DNA from: Owenia fusiformis
Lineage: Eukaryota > Annelida > Polychaeta > Sabellida > Oweniidae
DNA length: 64,000 nucleotides
NCBI GenBank assembly: GCA_903813345.2
Contig: CAIIXF020000003.1
Location: forward strand, 11,982,931 to 12,046,930
Direction: 5' to 3'
The notes below the pieces were generated by a model that was given only the letters and a program-made list of their open reading frames with translations, was not told where the DNA came from and searched no databases. The position numbers were made by a program, and so were the translations under genes. Positions 1 to 12,500 of the stretch are shown in pieces; the stretch's first letter is position 1, and every line of letters begins with the position of its first letter.

Positions 1-737
1 CCTGTAATAAACAGGTATAATGGACGTTATTATCACAATACTTATGACATTGCTCACTTTTTAAAGTTAGTTTCCATGCGTTATACAAAAAATAATCGAA
101 ATAAATTAATATTGGATGGAGGGGGGGGATTGGATGGAGGGGGGGATCACATGTATGTAAGACATGCTACTTGAATTTATTCTTGTTACTCCAAATTTTC
201 GCATTTTTCATTCTCCAGAGATATAATATCCAGTTTCTTAAAGGGGTACTGATTTTAGTTTTTTCAAATACATGAGTTCTTGAAAATTTGTTCCATCGTA
301 AAGACATATTAATCCCCCCCTCCATCCACTCCCCCCCCCCTCCATCCAAAATTAATTAATTTCGATTATTTTTTGTATAACGCATGGACGCTAACTTTTA
401 AAAGTGAGCAATGTCATTAGTATTGTGATAATAATGTCCCTTATACCTATTTATTACAGGTTGTGTAGACCATTGTTGCCCAATTTATAGCAAAAACATT
501 GACTTTTGCACGTTGGTGATGATGCGCCTTTTTTAATAGATCTCATATCTTTGAAGGGTATCAATTCAAAAAAAATACTAGATGACCTAACATATTTTGC
601 CATGCACTGCGCCTATTCATTTGGCAATTGAGTTGTAAATTTTCTCTTGAAAAAATAAATCTTCCAAATTTGTTGAGTTTTCTTGCAGAAATCGCCTAAT
701 CCCCCCTCCATCCATTTTGTACGATCACCGGGCGTGA
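1..737. repeat. Foldback (palindromic) repeat, left end cut by window
   Basis: Bases 1-130 are the reverse complement of about 341-460: both carry the word ataacgcatgga and a TGAGCAATGTCAT-like stretch. The arms flank a central part of about 200 bp bounded by G-runs (110-150) and C-runs (313-352). The right arm continues to about 737 and ends in the word gatcaccgggcgtga. The matching left end would lie before base 1, so the window opens inside a longer palindrome. A related single arm lies at 21925-22220. No transposase is visible, which suggests a non-autonomous DNA element. Confidence 0.8.
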
Positions 738-1014
738 CTTAGGAAAGCATAAAATTCAGTAATGGATTCAGATGAAATAGATGGACTTTTAATAAATATT
801 CATAGTATTATGATTGGTTAAGGCTAGATGAAAGAATAATCTCTAACTCAGAGAGTAAAGATGAGGCACAAATATATATTCATACATCATTATAGCTTGT
901 CTGTAATTGTTGGCATGTTCACTGTATATAAGTTTATTGATGATTTTCTTGCCATGAACCATATAAAAAATAGGTTTTTGAGACAAGTATACACTGCGTG
1001 AAATATGGGATTCC

Positions 1015-1215
1015 AACTCTTGACACGTCTAGAAACTCGTCTTTACACGCCGGGTTTCTAGACGTGCCAATTATTTACACCTCTTGACACGCGATGAATT
1101 CAACTCTTTACACCTCTTTGCACTTCTTGGCACACGCAGTGCAAAGACGTGTAAAGACCATGTCAAAAAGTCTTTACACGCCCTGTGACAATTAATGGAA
1201 TCTCTTGACACGCTC
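1015..1215. repeat. Dispersed repeat built of TCTTGACACG-like words (copy 1)
   Basis: This stretch is a patchwork of short related words: ctcttgacacg, tctttacacg, tcttggcacac, tctagaaac and their reverse complements (cgtgtaaagac, gtttctagacg). Related copies occur at 5551-5630 and 7165-7310. It does not form a regular tandem array and has no coding signal. Confidence 0.7.
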
Positions 1216-3180
1216 TTGGCACACTGAACAACATAATTATGTGTAAACAACTAACCTAATTACCAATAGCAATAAATACAGTATTTTAACGATTGCAAGT
1301 ATTTTCTCTGATACTTTTAATTGATATATTTTTTAATCATTCTTTCGCAGACTGTTTGGAACAAGTACATGTAGCAAATATTAAGCAGACTATTTTGTAT
1401 GTACGCTGACACATTGACTTATTTAAACATTTTGGCAATTTCATGCCGCCTTTTGAAAATATAAATCAGTTACAGGCAATGCTAATCGACGCATTGATCC
1501 TAAGTGAAGGAAATACATATCATGATAAGAAAAAGAAAGGCGTTTCAAGGATAAAACGTGCAATAAACTTTGAAAACACTGATACATCAGGCCTATTTAT
1601 ATATTTATTTTGTATTAGCTTAATATAAAGATAACCTTACTTTTCGATGAGTATTTGGATTTCGGAGTAATTTGTTTCAAATTTACCCTGCGTGCAGAGT
1701 CTAGTTAAACTACAAGACGGAGCTCTCTTCTTTAAAGAAGTGAAGTCGAACGAATGCAAAGGGTATTTCAAGTTAAGTCAATACAAATTATCGCCGACTT
1801 AACTTGTGACCATACATATGATAAATGAGGGGCATTTTAATACACAATTGGGCAAAACAAGCATATTCAATCGAATGTACCATTCTCTCTGCTGTTCTTT
1901 CCCAGCCTATCCATAAACAGACAGGTACAAGTTCCCATAGTTTTCGCAACATCTAATTCTATGATCAATTGCTAGACACAGCAAATATACTAATTAATTG
2001 TCTGATTGTGATTCGGGAACGTAGGGTTTTTACATAAACAGGATACTTGGCTGTACATAGCCTGAGAACACTGGATTGACCCCCCCCCCCCAATCCACGC
2101 CTAGGCGCTGCTTATGTTTTAATAAGAAACATTCCCTTGTAAAGAATTATCGGGATATGAATTGATACAAGGTCAAGTATTCTGCCCCTTTTGTGTGATA
2201 AAAATATGTATTTAATTAGTGCTTTAACTTTTTGAACAAAGAAATGAAATAATCGCACTGAATGTCTCAACATAAATCAGTGATGTTTAATTAATAAATG
2301 ACACTATTATGTCAGTCTACGCACTTCATGGACATGGACGGGGGGGGGTGTGAGTTACCCATTCTAAAATGGTTAAATTTTGTATTAAAGAGTAATCAAT
2401 AGGTCGTGAACTCCGATTGATAACCAACTGTAGCATACTGCTTAATTTGTTTGACTATTGATATTAAAAAGGAGTGAATTTATGATATTGATAGAGGTAC
2501 ATTGTATTGGTATTAATATAATAATGATATTGGGGACCATAAACCACTTTGTTTCGCAAGTAGCTTTAGGATCGCGGTTTTATCTTCACATGTTGCCCTT
2601 TGTGCAATTCGAAAATGAAATATTTTAATCTATAATTTATATATCATTTGCAAAATAAATGTAATTAAGAGACATGGGGGAAGGGGGGGGGGGGGGGGGT
2701 TAACGGCCAGAATTTGGAATGAATTTGGGAATTTCAAGGATTGATTCACTTAATGTTGTTCACTGGAGTCGATACACACACCTGCATAACAATCGGAGAC
2801 AAAACTGACTTAATCTGATATGATAACAAAAGATTAATAACTTAGTCTATGTTTTTGTTTTTATAATTGCGGAAGTGTACCAAAACCACCTTGATTACAG
2901 AAGATATCGTCTAGGCTTTAGATTTAATGAATAGATTTTTTGCCCTAGTCTCACTTAATAAAACAGGCTATTTGCGTATTTAATTAATATTTGTGACAAA
3001 ATATTTCAGTTAGACTAAAAATCAAAACGAATTTCTCCATTATAGCCCCCCTTGCAACTGTCCCGAGTCTGCATCTGTTTTTCATGCTTCCGATCCACCT
3101 TAGGGATAGAGAGAATAGATGTAGATTTGTAATTTGGGGGGGGGGTGGCATTAAATGTGTTCTCATACAAACTAAAATAA
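1216..3180. other. Intergenic, no gene recognised
   Basis: AT-rich sequence with stop codons throughout. The only notable features are homopolymer tracts: a C-run near 2079-2090, a G-run near 2340 and a long G-run near 2676-2699. Confidence 0.6.
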
Positions 3181-3184
3181 ACCC

Positions 3185-3560
3185 CAAAAAGCCATATCAA
3201 ATGTCCAAACACAAGACCAATGCCATGTCAAACATCCAAATATAGAACCAATGCCATACCCCCGGGTACCAAATATCCAGAATATAAGACCAAGGCCATT
3301 CGAAATATCGAATGCCCCGAGAAGAAGGCAGATCTTTGAGTAAAATGATCATAAAACAACCTCAAATGAAGGTTATGTGTAACAACTAGACCAATGCCCC
3401 GGGACCAATGCCGTACCACAATTGAGGGGTAACATATTTTCCACACCGATTCTTATACCTGAAAATGGAAAAATCTGTCTTAAAATGTGGGTCCATTGGC
3501 TTGACATACCAAATGTAAAAAGGTACCCCACCTGAGCCGAGTGTGAACCCCCGGGGTGAA
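3185..3560. repeat. Degenerate short repeat with 'gaccaatgcc' words
   Basis: The words accaatgcca, gaccaaggcc and gaccaatgcc recur at irregular spacing, separated by 'caaatatcca'-like linkers. The open frames here are repeat-derived and have no domain I recognise. The stretch 3561-4225 that follows holds nothing I recognise. Confidence 0.5.
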
Positions 3561-4235
3561 TGGTGAACACACGGGGCAAGGAATTCTTCGATTTTGATTC
3601 AAGTAATTTTTTTATAAAATTCATACTCATGTTAATAGCGGACGCCTTGGCCAAATAATCTTTCAAATCATGCACTTTCCAAGTGATTTTGTAGCAAAAT
3701 TGTGATAATATATGAACCCCTTGGAATTATTCAAAGACGGACCCCCGCCAGCCCATCCCCCATTCTTACCTATGCTAAACACTAAGATAAACATATAGAA
3801 TGGTATCTTACACTTTTTTCTAAATGTTGATATCCAAAAAACATATCTTTTTGGTTTATCAACACATACCGCTCACAATATAACAAGTATACAGATTGTA
3901 ACATAGATAAGCGAATTGGGGAAAATTACAATCCCTTTGATCAAATTATTATAAGATTTAATCTCCAGCTGAGGTGCAATCAAAATGTTGATACACATAA
4001 TTAGCAGTCAGAAAGATGCTCTTACCACTGTAGTTTTCAATATTCCCTTTGTTGTAACATCTTATTTCAAAAGAATGGATATTGATGGTTGAATGGAAGT
4101 ATTCATATCAAACATTCACATTATAGTTTACAGTGGAATTCCCTCCATAAATGCAACATATTTACAATTTAAGATTTCATATTGGACTTTCCGCATAATG
4201 ATAAAATGTTGACGATATAATTTTCGATAAAACCC

Positions 4236-4325
4236 CAGGGCCGTAGCCAGCTTTCAGTCGGGGGGAGGGGTGATGCAATCACCAAAATATTTTAGGTTTT
4301 CAGTCAGGGGGTGCGATCGTGACAT
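4236..4325. repeat. G-tract element with 'cgtagccag' end (copy 1)
   Basis: It starts with gccgtagccagc and runs into a G-rich tract and ggggtgcgatc. The same layout (gcgtaaccag, G-run, tgcgat) recurs at 4884-4938, and a related start (catagccagg) is at 6508. This looks like a dispersed short element end. Confidence 0.5.
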
Positions 4326-4883
4326 AAATGAGGCAAAAAATATTTGTTTTGAATTTTTACGAAAATGATGCAACTTCCTTCAAACCTGAGCTAGAAGCTT
4401 CAAACAAAAAATCAATTTAATGCTCTTTTCTTCCTCTACCTTATGGTACCTTTTATTGCTTGTAGGAGGGGGTGCGAACCCACCGCTTCTCCTCGTTACG
4501 CTTATAAACCCAATAACGTATTCCCAAGGAATCGACTTTATTAATTTATATGTGAAAAATGAGCTTGCATGTACAAATTGCATCGTATGCAAACCTTCCC
4601 CTGACCGACCCGGTCATGTTTATGTCTTTTGAATGATGTCTACCCCTTGATGCATGCATCCTTTAATAAGTGGTGTTAAGAATATTGGTGTAGGCCCTGG
4701 TGAAGGGATATGTCATAAAGATTTCACGTTATCGCGATATACATGTAGCCGCGTCCCCTTTGTCTTTATCCTTCCAAACGCAAACGGCAGATAAGAGGGG
4801 TTCTTAGTGATTGATCTGATGCTTAATAAGCCACTTACAAGATACAGTTTTAAATATTGATATTGTGTAAAGTTTTAACACAT

Positions 4884-4938
4884 AGGCGTAACCAGGGGGG
4901 GGGGTGCGATTCGTGAATGATCGCACCCCCCCCCCCCT
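4884..4938. repeat. G-run/C-run hairpin with 'gcgtaaccag' start (copy 2)
   Basis: Ten Gs followed by tgcgat (4895-4910) pair with atcgca followed by twelve Cs (4920-4937) across a 9-nt loop. This gives a stem of about 16 bp that is almost wholly G:C at its base. Confidence 0.65.
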
Positions 4939-5044
4939 GCTTAACCAATAGAGAAGGAAGAAGAAAGGAGCTTTGAATGGCTTTCATTTGAAAATTCTAG
5001 TTCAATTTTGAAGGAATTTGCAATGTCTGGTTCACATTTGCTCA

Positions 5045-5139
5045 AATTCATCGTCCGGCCTCCGGCCGATTGAGTATTTTGTTTAGAATTGTTTTCATGT
5101 TTGAAAAAACACTCAATCGGCCGGCCCCCGGCCGATGAA
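5045..5139. repeat. GC-rich imperfect inverted repeat
   Basis: The arm at about 5046-5075 (attcatcg, ccggcc, cggccgattgagt) pairs with 5110-5139 (actcaatcggccgg, ccggccgatgaat), with about 26 of 30 positions matching and a loop of about 34 nt. It is unusually GC-rich for its surroundings. The 122-aa minus-strand frame across it (4941-5309) is a by-product of the repeat. Confidence 0.7.
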
Positions 5140-5550
5140 TCGGAGCAAATATGACCCAGGCATATGAGGGGCAACATTTTAGATATAGTATTGTTTGAAA
5201 TCCTGGGAAAATGCACTCCCCCAATTTTGCAAATCTGGTCTGCGGTGCTAATGAACCCTCTAATTTGTTTTCGTTTACATGAGCAACTAACAGATATGTT
5301 TATTCTCATTCTGTCTCAGCTTGATTTTAATTAAATTTTACCCCCACCCTTCGAACGTCTTTGTCTCTCTCATTTTTGCAACCCTACATTCAGTTTCTTT
5401 TTAAACCAAATCAAGAAATATCCGTCCACATATCAGATATTAAACCAATAGTTGTTCATTATAAGAACAACCATATATTATATTTATAGATCATAAGCTA
5501 TTTTTAATTTCAGCTATAAAATTAGTCCTCTCTCCCCTCCTCTACAGGTA

Positions 5551-5630
5551 TCTCTAGATACGCAGAGTTTCTAGACCGGCTAAGCACGTCTAAAAATTAC
5601 TAGAAATTCCACAATTTATACAGTGATATG
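5551..5630. repeat. Dispersed repeat (copy 2)
   Basis: It starts with tctctagatacgc and ends with cagtgatat. It aligns over about 78 bp with 7219-7300, sharing tctctagatacgc, gcacgtcta and cagtgatat. The following 5640-6500 holds no recognisable gene. Confidence 0.65.
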
Positions 5631-6507
5631 GATTTCATGTTTCTATTGAATCCCTTATTTTGAAGTCTAGCTAAATAATCGAGTTTGATTTTAAACGTTT
5701 TCGGGGATCCGGGCAGAACTCAGGATATAGTGCTTGAGTACATTTGCATTCAAAATAATTCAAAATTCAAAATTGCAAATATCATGGAAGTTGATTGCAA
5801 TTATGTTCGATGATCGTCAACATGAAAGAACAATATGTCTGAATAATTAGCTATTAAACATCTTTATCAAAACTTTCCTACACTTTTAAATGTTGATCTT
5901 GTCAAAGAGTACTCTCCATCTGAGATTCAGATGTAGATCGAAAATCAAATTGATTTCAAAGGTATTTATAGATGGTTTACATGAGGGGTTCTGTCCATGG
6001 TGTATTCCTTTCATAACAAAGAGTTGTTTTGCTTCCGGGGTCCTAAATTATTCAATTTTAAATAGTAACTAATAAGATTAAACAGTTCAAAAAGACTCGG
6101 GGCACTGCCGTCGCCCCATCATGATCAATACAGGTGACAATAAGCGACACATGTTTCAGCGTCATGATAGTAAACCATGACATCTCAAATCTTCCCAGCC
6201 CTTGATTTTTGAGATCTTTCATCCCAGCTCATATTTCATCTAATTAGGGTCATAAAACTTGTGTAACTGTGCCTGTTGCATCCTCGCTGGAAGGGTATTT
6301 TACAAGTATAAATGAAGTCCTTTGAAGAAGGATGTGCCTGTTGTTAAATACATGTACAATGGCTTACTACATTATGTAATGTATTGACATTAAGGTAGAT
6401 GATTACATGATAACAATCACACTTATTGACATTCATAACTCTTCCCATCTGATAAGCTCAGATCACAGAATATGCCTCATTATATCAGAGCATGTTTCAG
6501 GCGTTTC

Positions 6508-6708
6508 AGACCCATAGCCAGGATTTGCCAAGGGGTGGGTTACTTTTTTAAGAAATTCCAGGGGGAGTTTACTTTTGGCAATGTTAGTTCAAAAATGAGC
6601 AAAATAATTTAAAAGGTGCTCAGTATGGGGTAAAAAATGCAATTTTGGTCACGGAGGGGGGGGGGTCGCTAGAACCAATCTATCCCCCCTGTATTCGGGC
6701 CTGCATGT
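6508..6708. repeat. Short element with 'catagccagg' start and G-run
   Basis: It begins catagccaggattt, contains internal G-rich tracts (near 6560 and 6654-6665), and ends near tcccccctgtattcgggcctg. It resembles the dispersed G-tract elements at 4.2-4.9 kb. No coding capacity is visible. Confidence 0.45.
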
Positions 6709-7164
6709 GCTATCTACATATTTGACAATTTGATTGACACGGTTCAAAGTGGACTTTGTTAATTATTCAAACTGTTTTAATATCTAGGAATATGCGTCCA
6801 AGTTAAAATCACTCGAAATCAGGGTAGATAAACCTAAGAAAAACACATTTCTTGTTTTCATTTGATCTTTAACATGATCCTGTAAAAATGTCAGATTTAG
6901 CAAAATACATAGGCGATCTCCATCTGCACACATCTACTCATTTCGACTAAGCTATTGCCTATACTTACACGCACACGCTTACTTTTAAATTAATTTTATT
7001 TTGATAATGATTTAAAAAACACAAATTATTATTAACACGAAATTAAAATGATTGTTATATTCCAACCCTAGTAAAGTATAATTAAGCGCGACTATAGGGC
7101 ATAACAACATATGGCCGGTCTAATTATACTGTTTGTTTTGATAAGGCTGTGCAAAGAGATATCA

Positions 7165-7310
7165 AAACTCTTGACACGCTCTTTACACGCGAGGTCTTTG
7201 CACCTCTTGACACGTCTTGGAATCTCTAGATACGCGGAGTTCCTAGACTATCTTTGCACGTCTAGAAATTGCTTGGAATTTCACATTTGACGCAGTGATA
7301 TTTGTACCAC
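7165..7310. repeat. Dispersed repeat (copy 3)
   Basis: It carries ctcttgacacgctc, tttacacgcgag, ctcttgacacgtc and tctctagatacgc. The first part resembles 1015-1215 and the second part aligns with 5551-5630, so this copy links the two other copies into one family. Confidence 0.7.
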
Positions 7311-10300
7311 AACAATTCAAATGTTCAATATTCACAGGTTTTACTATATATACACTGAGACTAACATAGAGTATATTAGTCTCAGATATACAGTAGAAAC
7401 ATCTGCATCTGATCTGTTTAGTCTGAAAGTAAAATAATTGTAAATGACCAGATAAATTATAATTATATTTGCCATTAAGTGCAAGGATTAAAAGATGCGA
7501 CCACACTCACTAATAATTATGGTTTTGTGGGGTAGGGCATTACTAAGTCATCTAAACTCAGATAAAAGAGATCACATTCTTTCAAAAACCCAAATACAGT
7601 ATTGAATAGACCCTATAAATGACTTTGAATTGTGATACAGCTACACACATTTTTTATTTTAACATTTGGCAACAATAATTAGTAAAAGACAGAACATGTG
7701 AAAATGAGTGAGTTATTTTTTAATAATGGGATTTTTTTCATAAGGGAAACAAGATGTCATCATAAAACTGTAGCCTATGATCAGGATGTATACAAGTATA
7801 ATATTACATGATTAGTATGACTATAATATGCATGCACTTGGAATTATAAGGTGAGTTTTGGAAAGATGTGACAAAATCAGAGAAAAGTTTAAAAAAATGT
7901 ACTGTGATCATTAATGAAGCTAAAGTAAGTTATTCTTTGTGGTAAAAGTGCGAAAATAGGTGACGCCACTATAGTGAACTTCAAATTTTGACCCAATTTT
8001 CAGCCCGATCTATCTCAAATAATTTCTGCCTATTCCTTTCTATGATTGCCATAAGATATTGTTGGTATTTTGCTTACATTTTTCCATTAAACTACATTAA
8101 AAATACTTTATACCCTACCCCCATGTTTGAAAATGAATAGATGGCGCCACATTAACTGCCCATAGCGAATTTGTTTACCACATATTTTTACAAGAAGATA
8201 AGGAGTGGTATCGATATGGAGAACTGAATTCAACAATGTTTTTCTCTTAAACCAATCATTGAAAACATTCTGTACAAATACACGGTATTTTATGTAATGT
8301 TGACTGATTGACAACAATATAATGCGAAAATTATTTAGAAATATTTTATATAACTGTTTTTGTTAACATTTTTTGTTTTTTTAGTGCAATTGTTTTTTGT
8401 TCCTTTCTACCAACTCTTGATAATGGAATAAGATGTCTTTCGGAACATTGTTGGAACAAAGTAGCATATACAACATGTTTTTAGACCTCTCAATATTATA
8501 GTTATACAAAGGATTTTGGTTGATGTTAAAAAAGTATTCAAAAAATAAAACAAAATCCCCCCAGATAGAAAAAAATCAAGATGAACCTTTTATTTCATTT
8601 ACAAGATACATTTTCAAAATCAATCAAAATTTCCTTTGTATAATTACAATATTGAGAGACCTAAACATGTTGTGTTTATGTCGTTTTGTTCCAATGAGGT
8701 TCGGAAAGATGTTTCATGTCACTCTGGAAACATGATACCAAGAACAAAACAAGTGTTTGATGTGTTTTCTAAAACAATATAGATGAAGGTATATATTTGT
8801 TTTTTTTCAAATTATATTGTTACAATTCAAAAGATAACCATTAAATTGACGATGTGTTAAATATAGATTTTTTATGACTGGTTTAAGTGAAATGTGTGTT
8901 CAAAAGGTTCTCCATATCGATACCACTTATTTACTCTAGAGTCTGAAAATACAATTGGTCAGAATGTACTTAAACCTGCTTGAAACTGAAAAACATTGCA
9001 TGCTCTATTCCACACAATTTGGAAGCTTTTGAAATTCGCAGTAACAATGAATAAGCAGCCTGTATATAATCATTGCATAGAAAATACTTCATGTAGTGTT
9101 TATCAGATGTATTGAGTTGACCAAAATACTCCTTTGTTTACTACATACTGGACTACATACTTGCACCCTTACATATATGTTACTGTACATATTGTAGAAT
9201 AAGCCCATAAGAGCTTTGCAAAATCAACATCTTATACTATTAACGTAATAGACGGCTTGCCCAACCTTACAGGGAAACTATTATATACATATTTGAAGAT
9301 AAGACTGATATTGTCACATTGAATTATGATAATAAGTAAATAGCATTTTGTAATATTTTGCACGTGTATAACCATGCACAGTAGAATAATACACAGGGTT
9401 ACCCTAAATTGTAGAAACATGAATATGTTTCTAACTTATAATTAATTAATTCATATATCCCAAGGATTTCACCTGTTCCCTTCCTGACCAAACCTTGTTC
9501 TATTTTTGATTTTTACAATAAAATAAACTACTCTATCATTTTTATTTCCATATGTTATTGACATGAGAACTCAAATGGTCAATGAGAAAAAATGCTAAAC
9601 TTGCACACTGGAATAGGTATTCCAGCAGGCCTAGGAAAATATGGCTAGAAAAAGATGCTACACCTAAGGGCTACAGGTGGACAAACTATTCCCCCTGAAA
9701 AGTATTTTAAGGGTCATTTACTAAATTCATGATTGCATTGAAAAGCTTTGAATGCTAATTTTCAAGAATGGATGTATTACAAAAGAAGAAAATATGAAGA
9801 ATTCATATCGTTTATTTCGAGTGATTATTTAGTGTCAAGTTTTGTCTCTAGTGACAGCATGTTACTGAATATCTCATCAAGTGACCTTAACTACAGCAGC
9901 TAAAATAAGCATACCGAAATGTTATAATTTAGTATGATTCAGAGAAAGGGATTATACAGTTATAAGGGATTAGCAATTTATCTATTATCTTACAATTTAG
10001 CTCAATTCTTGAATTTGAAGATCTACTGCTATATTGTTTAATATGCATTATAACAGATCGATTTGATGGTAAGAACTAGTATGTGATATGATTGATTTTA
10101 CCTTTTTGTCATCATTGATAAGGAATATAATAATACCATTCCAATTAATGATAGCTCACTTATTGTATTACTTCCGCTTGATACACATGCTAGAAGATAT
10201 GCTTTTAAAATTAGTAAACCATTACCAAAACTATGGTTACCCTGTAGTAGTGAAAGGCACATTAAAAATGAATATCACCCCCTTCGATCTATTTTTACAG

Positions 10301-11580
10301 GTTTTTATGATTATTTCACATTTTTCTATATTTTGCGTAACCAGGACGGTTAATTTTCTTCATTTTTCTTCAAACATTTCGTCTTACCAATATTTATTAT
10401 ATATGTCAATTTCAAGAAAATCGCGCCGCTACGTTTGAAAATAATCCAAATTATGTCATTTTTCCCATTGAGCTCCATTATAAAAATGGAATTTTCAAAC
10501 TTAATATTTTAAAATTCTACGTGGTGAAAAGCTGCATATTGAGTAGTTAGTTAATGTTATGGTGTAACAAATTCAAAATAAAAAGGAATAAAGAAAAAAT
10601 GCCACGGAGAAGTCTCATTAACATGTCTTTAAATACAAACAACAGCATTAAGTTTATATACCTCAAATACATCAAGAAGCTTATATTTTTTAAAAAGGGG
10701 GCAGAATGTGTCTCTTTGAAATAAGTCTCAGAAACTGTTTTGCAGTTTAAAAATTGTATCCATGAATCTTTTAATTGCAGTTCCCCATACACACTGATTT
10801 CCTAGATAGGCAAAAGGGAATTGAGGTCAACTGATAGAAAGTTAAGCTGAGTCTGATTTTCTTAACCTTAGGAATGTTGGTTTTTCTTGATACTTTCCAT
10901 ATTCAAAGTTAATTTAAGACAAATCAGAAGTTTTCTGTACAAAAAGCATATTATGTAGTTGTTCTGCAAAGTTTCACGTTTATCAATCACTAGTGCGATA
11001 TTTTCTTTCGTTTTTTTAAATTAGTTGGATTAACTTTAATTTGGATTATGACATGTTTGAACAGTAGTTACCATGCGGATTGTTTACTTAACACCTGTAG
11101 GATATGTGGCAAACGAGCACACAATGTGAGTATCTGCTTATATCTGTCTGAGCTATAAATATGATATTTCCAATTTTTACCTGGATATCCATTCTGATGA
11201 TCAAAATTTAAATTCTTCAGTTCATAATTTGATTAACACTAAAATTCATTAATTTCCGATATAGGAAAATAAAAAAATGAAAGAAAATAGGTATTCATGT
11301 TATGAGGCTCACATTGAACTCCTGAATATTTGTGTATAAACAGCATCATTGAGCCAGCTTCAGTTATTTCTTTAATTGTGTAAGAAGATGTCAAATTCAG
11401 TTTCAAATGTGAATTTTTATAAGAGGGTTGCAAATTGCTGTCAATCAGTGTGTAGGGTATATTGCACCGATTTAGAAGTTTTTCTGGAAAGGTAATTGAA
11501 TTAACAAAATTAATTTTCTAATTAAATTCTACAATTTGTGACACATCCATGGTTAACCACAGTGTACTTTTAAATGATGT
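7311..11580. other. Intergenic, no gene recognised
   Basis: Strongly AT-rich, with only short unsupported open frames (the longest is 116 aa at 10088-10438, rich in Phe/Ile/Ser and without a recognisable domain). I see no splice-consistent exon chain, RNA gene or clear transposon. Confidence 0.6.
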
Positions 11581-11739
11581 GTAACGTTTTTCCCAAAGGC
11601 GCGGCTCTGGTCAGGAATGCGGGGAAAATACGGGGAAGGTGGACTCTCCCGCGTGTTACTTAATTGCGTGATTATACGGAGCGGCGTTGACTCCGCTCGC
11701 TAAAGTCGCCTGAGACGATTAGTTTTTAGTTGAGCCTGG

Positions 11740-12500
11740 TTGTGTAATGATGGGTTACTGTCAGGCAGATATTGCCGAATTGTGTTGTGTCAGAGTGGGA
11801 GTCGGTTGTCTTTTGATGGTTCTTAGTGATCTAGTATCGGGTTGTGCCCTATTGTGTTATGTTAATTTTATAATGGGTTGAGTTCTCTTATGAATATGTT
11901 ATGTTGGTTGGGTAGCTGGTTGTCGGGTGTGGTATCTGGTTATGTCTGATTGTGTTGTGTTATTGGCGTTGCCTCCAATTTGAGTAAGTTAGTTGTGTAT
12001 ATTAGTATTACAGTTTGATTGTGTTTTATTGCTTGCGCCTGATTTTGTTTTGATTGTTTGGTTTTGGGTTTTGGAAAATTGTGTTGTGTTACTTGAACAA
12101 TGGGTTGTGTTTGCTCTCGTTGGTTTATCATTGGGTTGTGCCAAATTGTGTGGTGATAATTTCACAGTTCGTTGTGTTTTCGTGGTTGTTATTTTAGTTG
12201 TGTTTTATTGGCTGTGCCCGATTGTGTTTTAATTGTTTAGTGTTGGGTTGTGCACACTTGTGTTGAGTTAGTTCAACAATTGGTTGTGTTTGCCGTTGTT
12301 GTGTTTTCATTGGGTTGTGACATATTGTGTTAATTTGACAGTTGATTGTGTTTTGGTGGTTGAAAGGCAGGTTGCGCTATTCTGGCTTTGGTGCTGGGTT
12401 ATGCTCTGTTGCATTCTGTGTATGTTGTCACTGGGTTATGTTCTATTGAACTGTTGTATGATTGGTGACCTAGGTTGTGTTTGGTTATAAAAGTTTATGT
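11740..12500. repeat. TG-rich low-complexity block
   Basis: Degenerate units of the kind ttgggttgtg, ttgtgttgtgtta and attgtgtttt are repeated dozens of times, with G and T dominating the + strand. The open frames inside it (79 aa at 11993-12232, 68 aa at 12284-12490, and 63 aa on the other strand) are rich in Val/Leu/Cys only because of this composition. Confidence 0.75.

Noticed and set aside
4941-5309. 122-aa minus-strand open frame
   Set aside because: It is generated by the GC-rich inverted repeat and G-tract element; no domain and no splice context.
11993-12490. Hydrophobic open frames of 68-79 aa
   Set aside because: Produced by TG-rich composition (Val/Leu/Cys codons), not by selection for a membrane protein.
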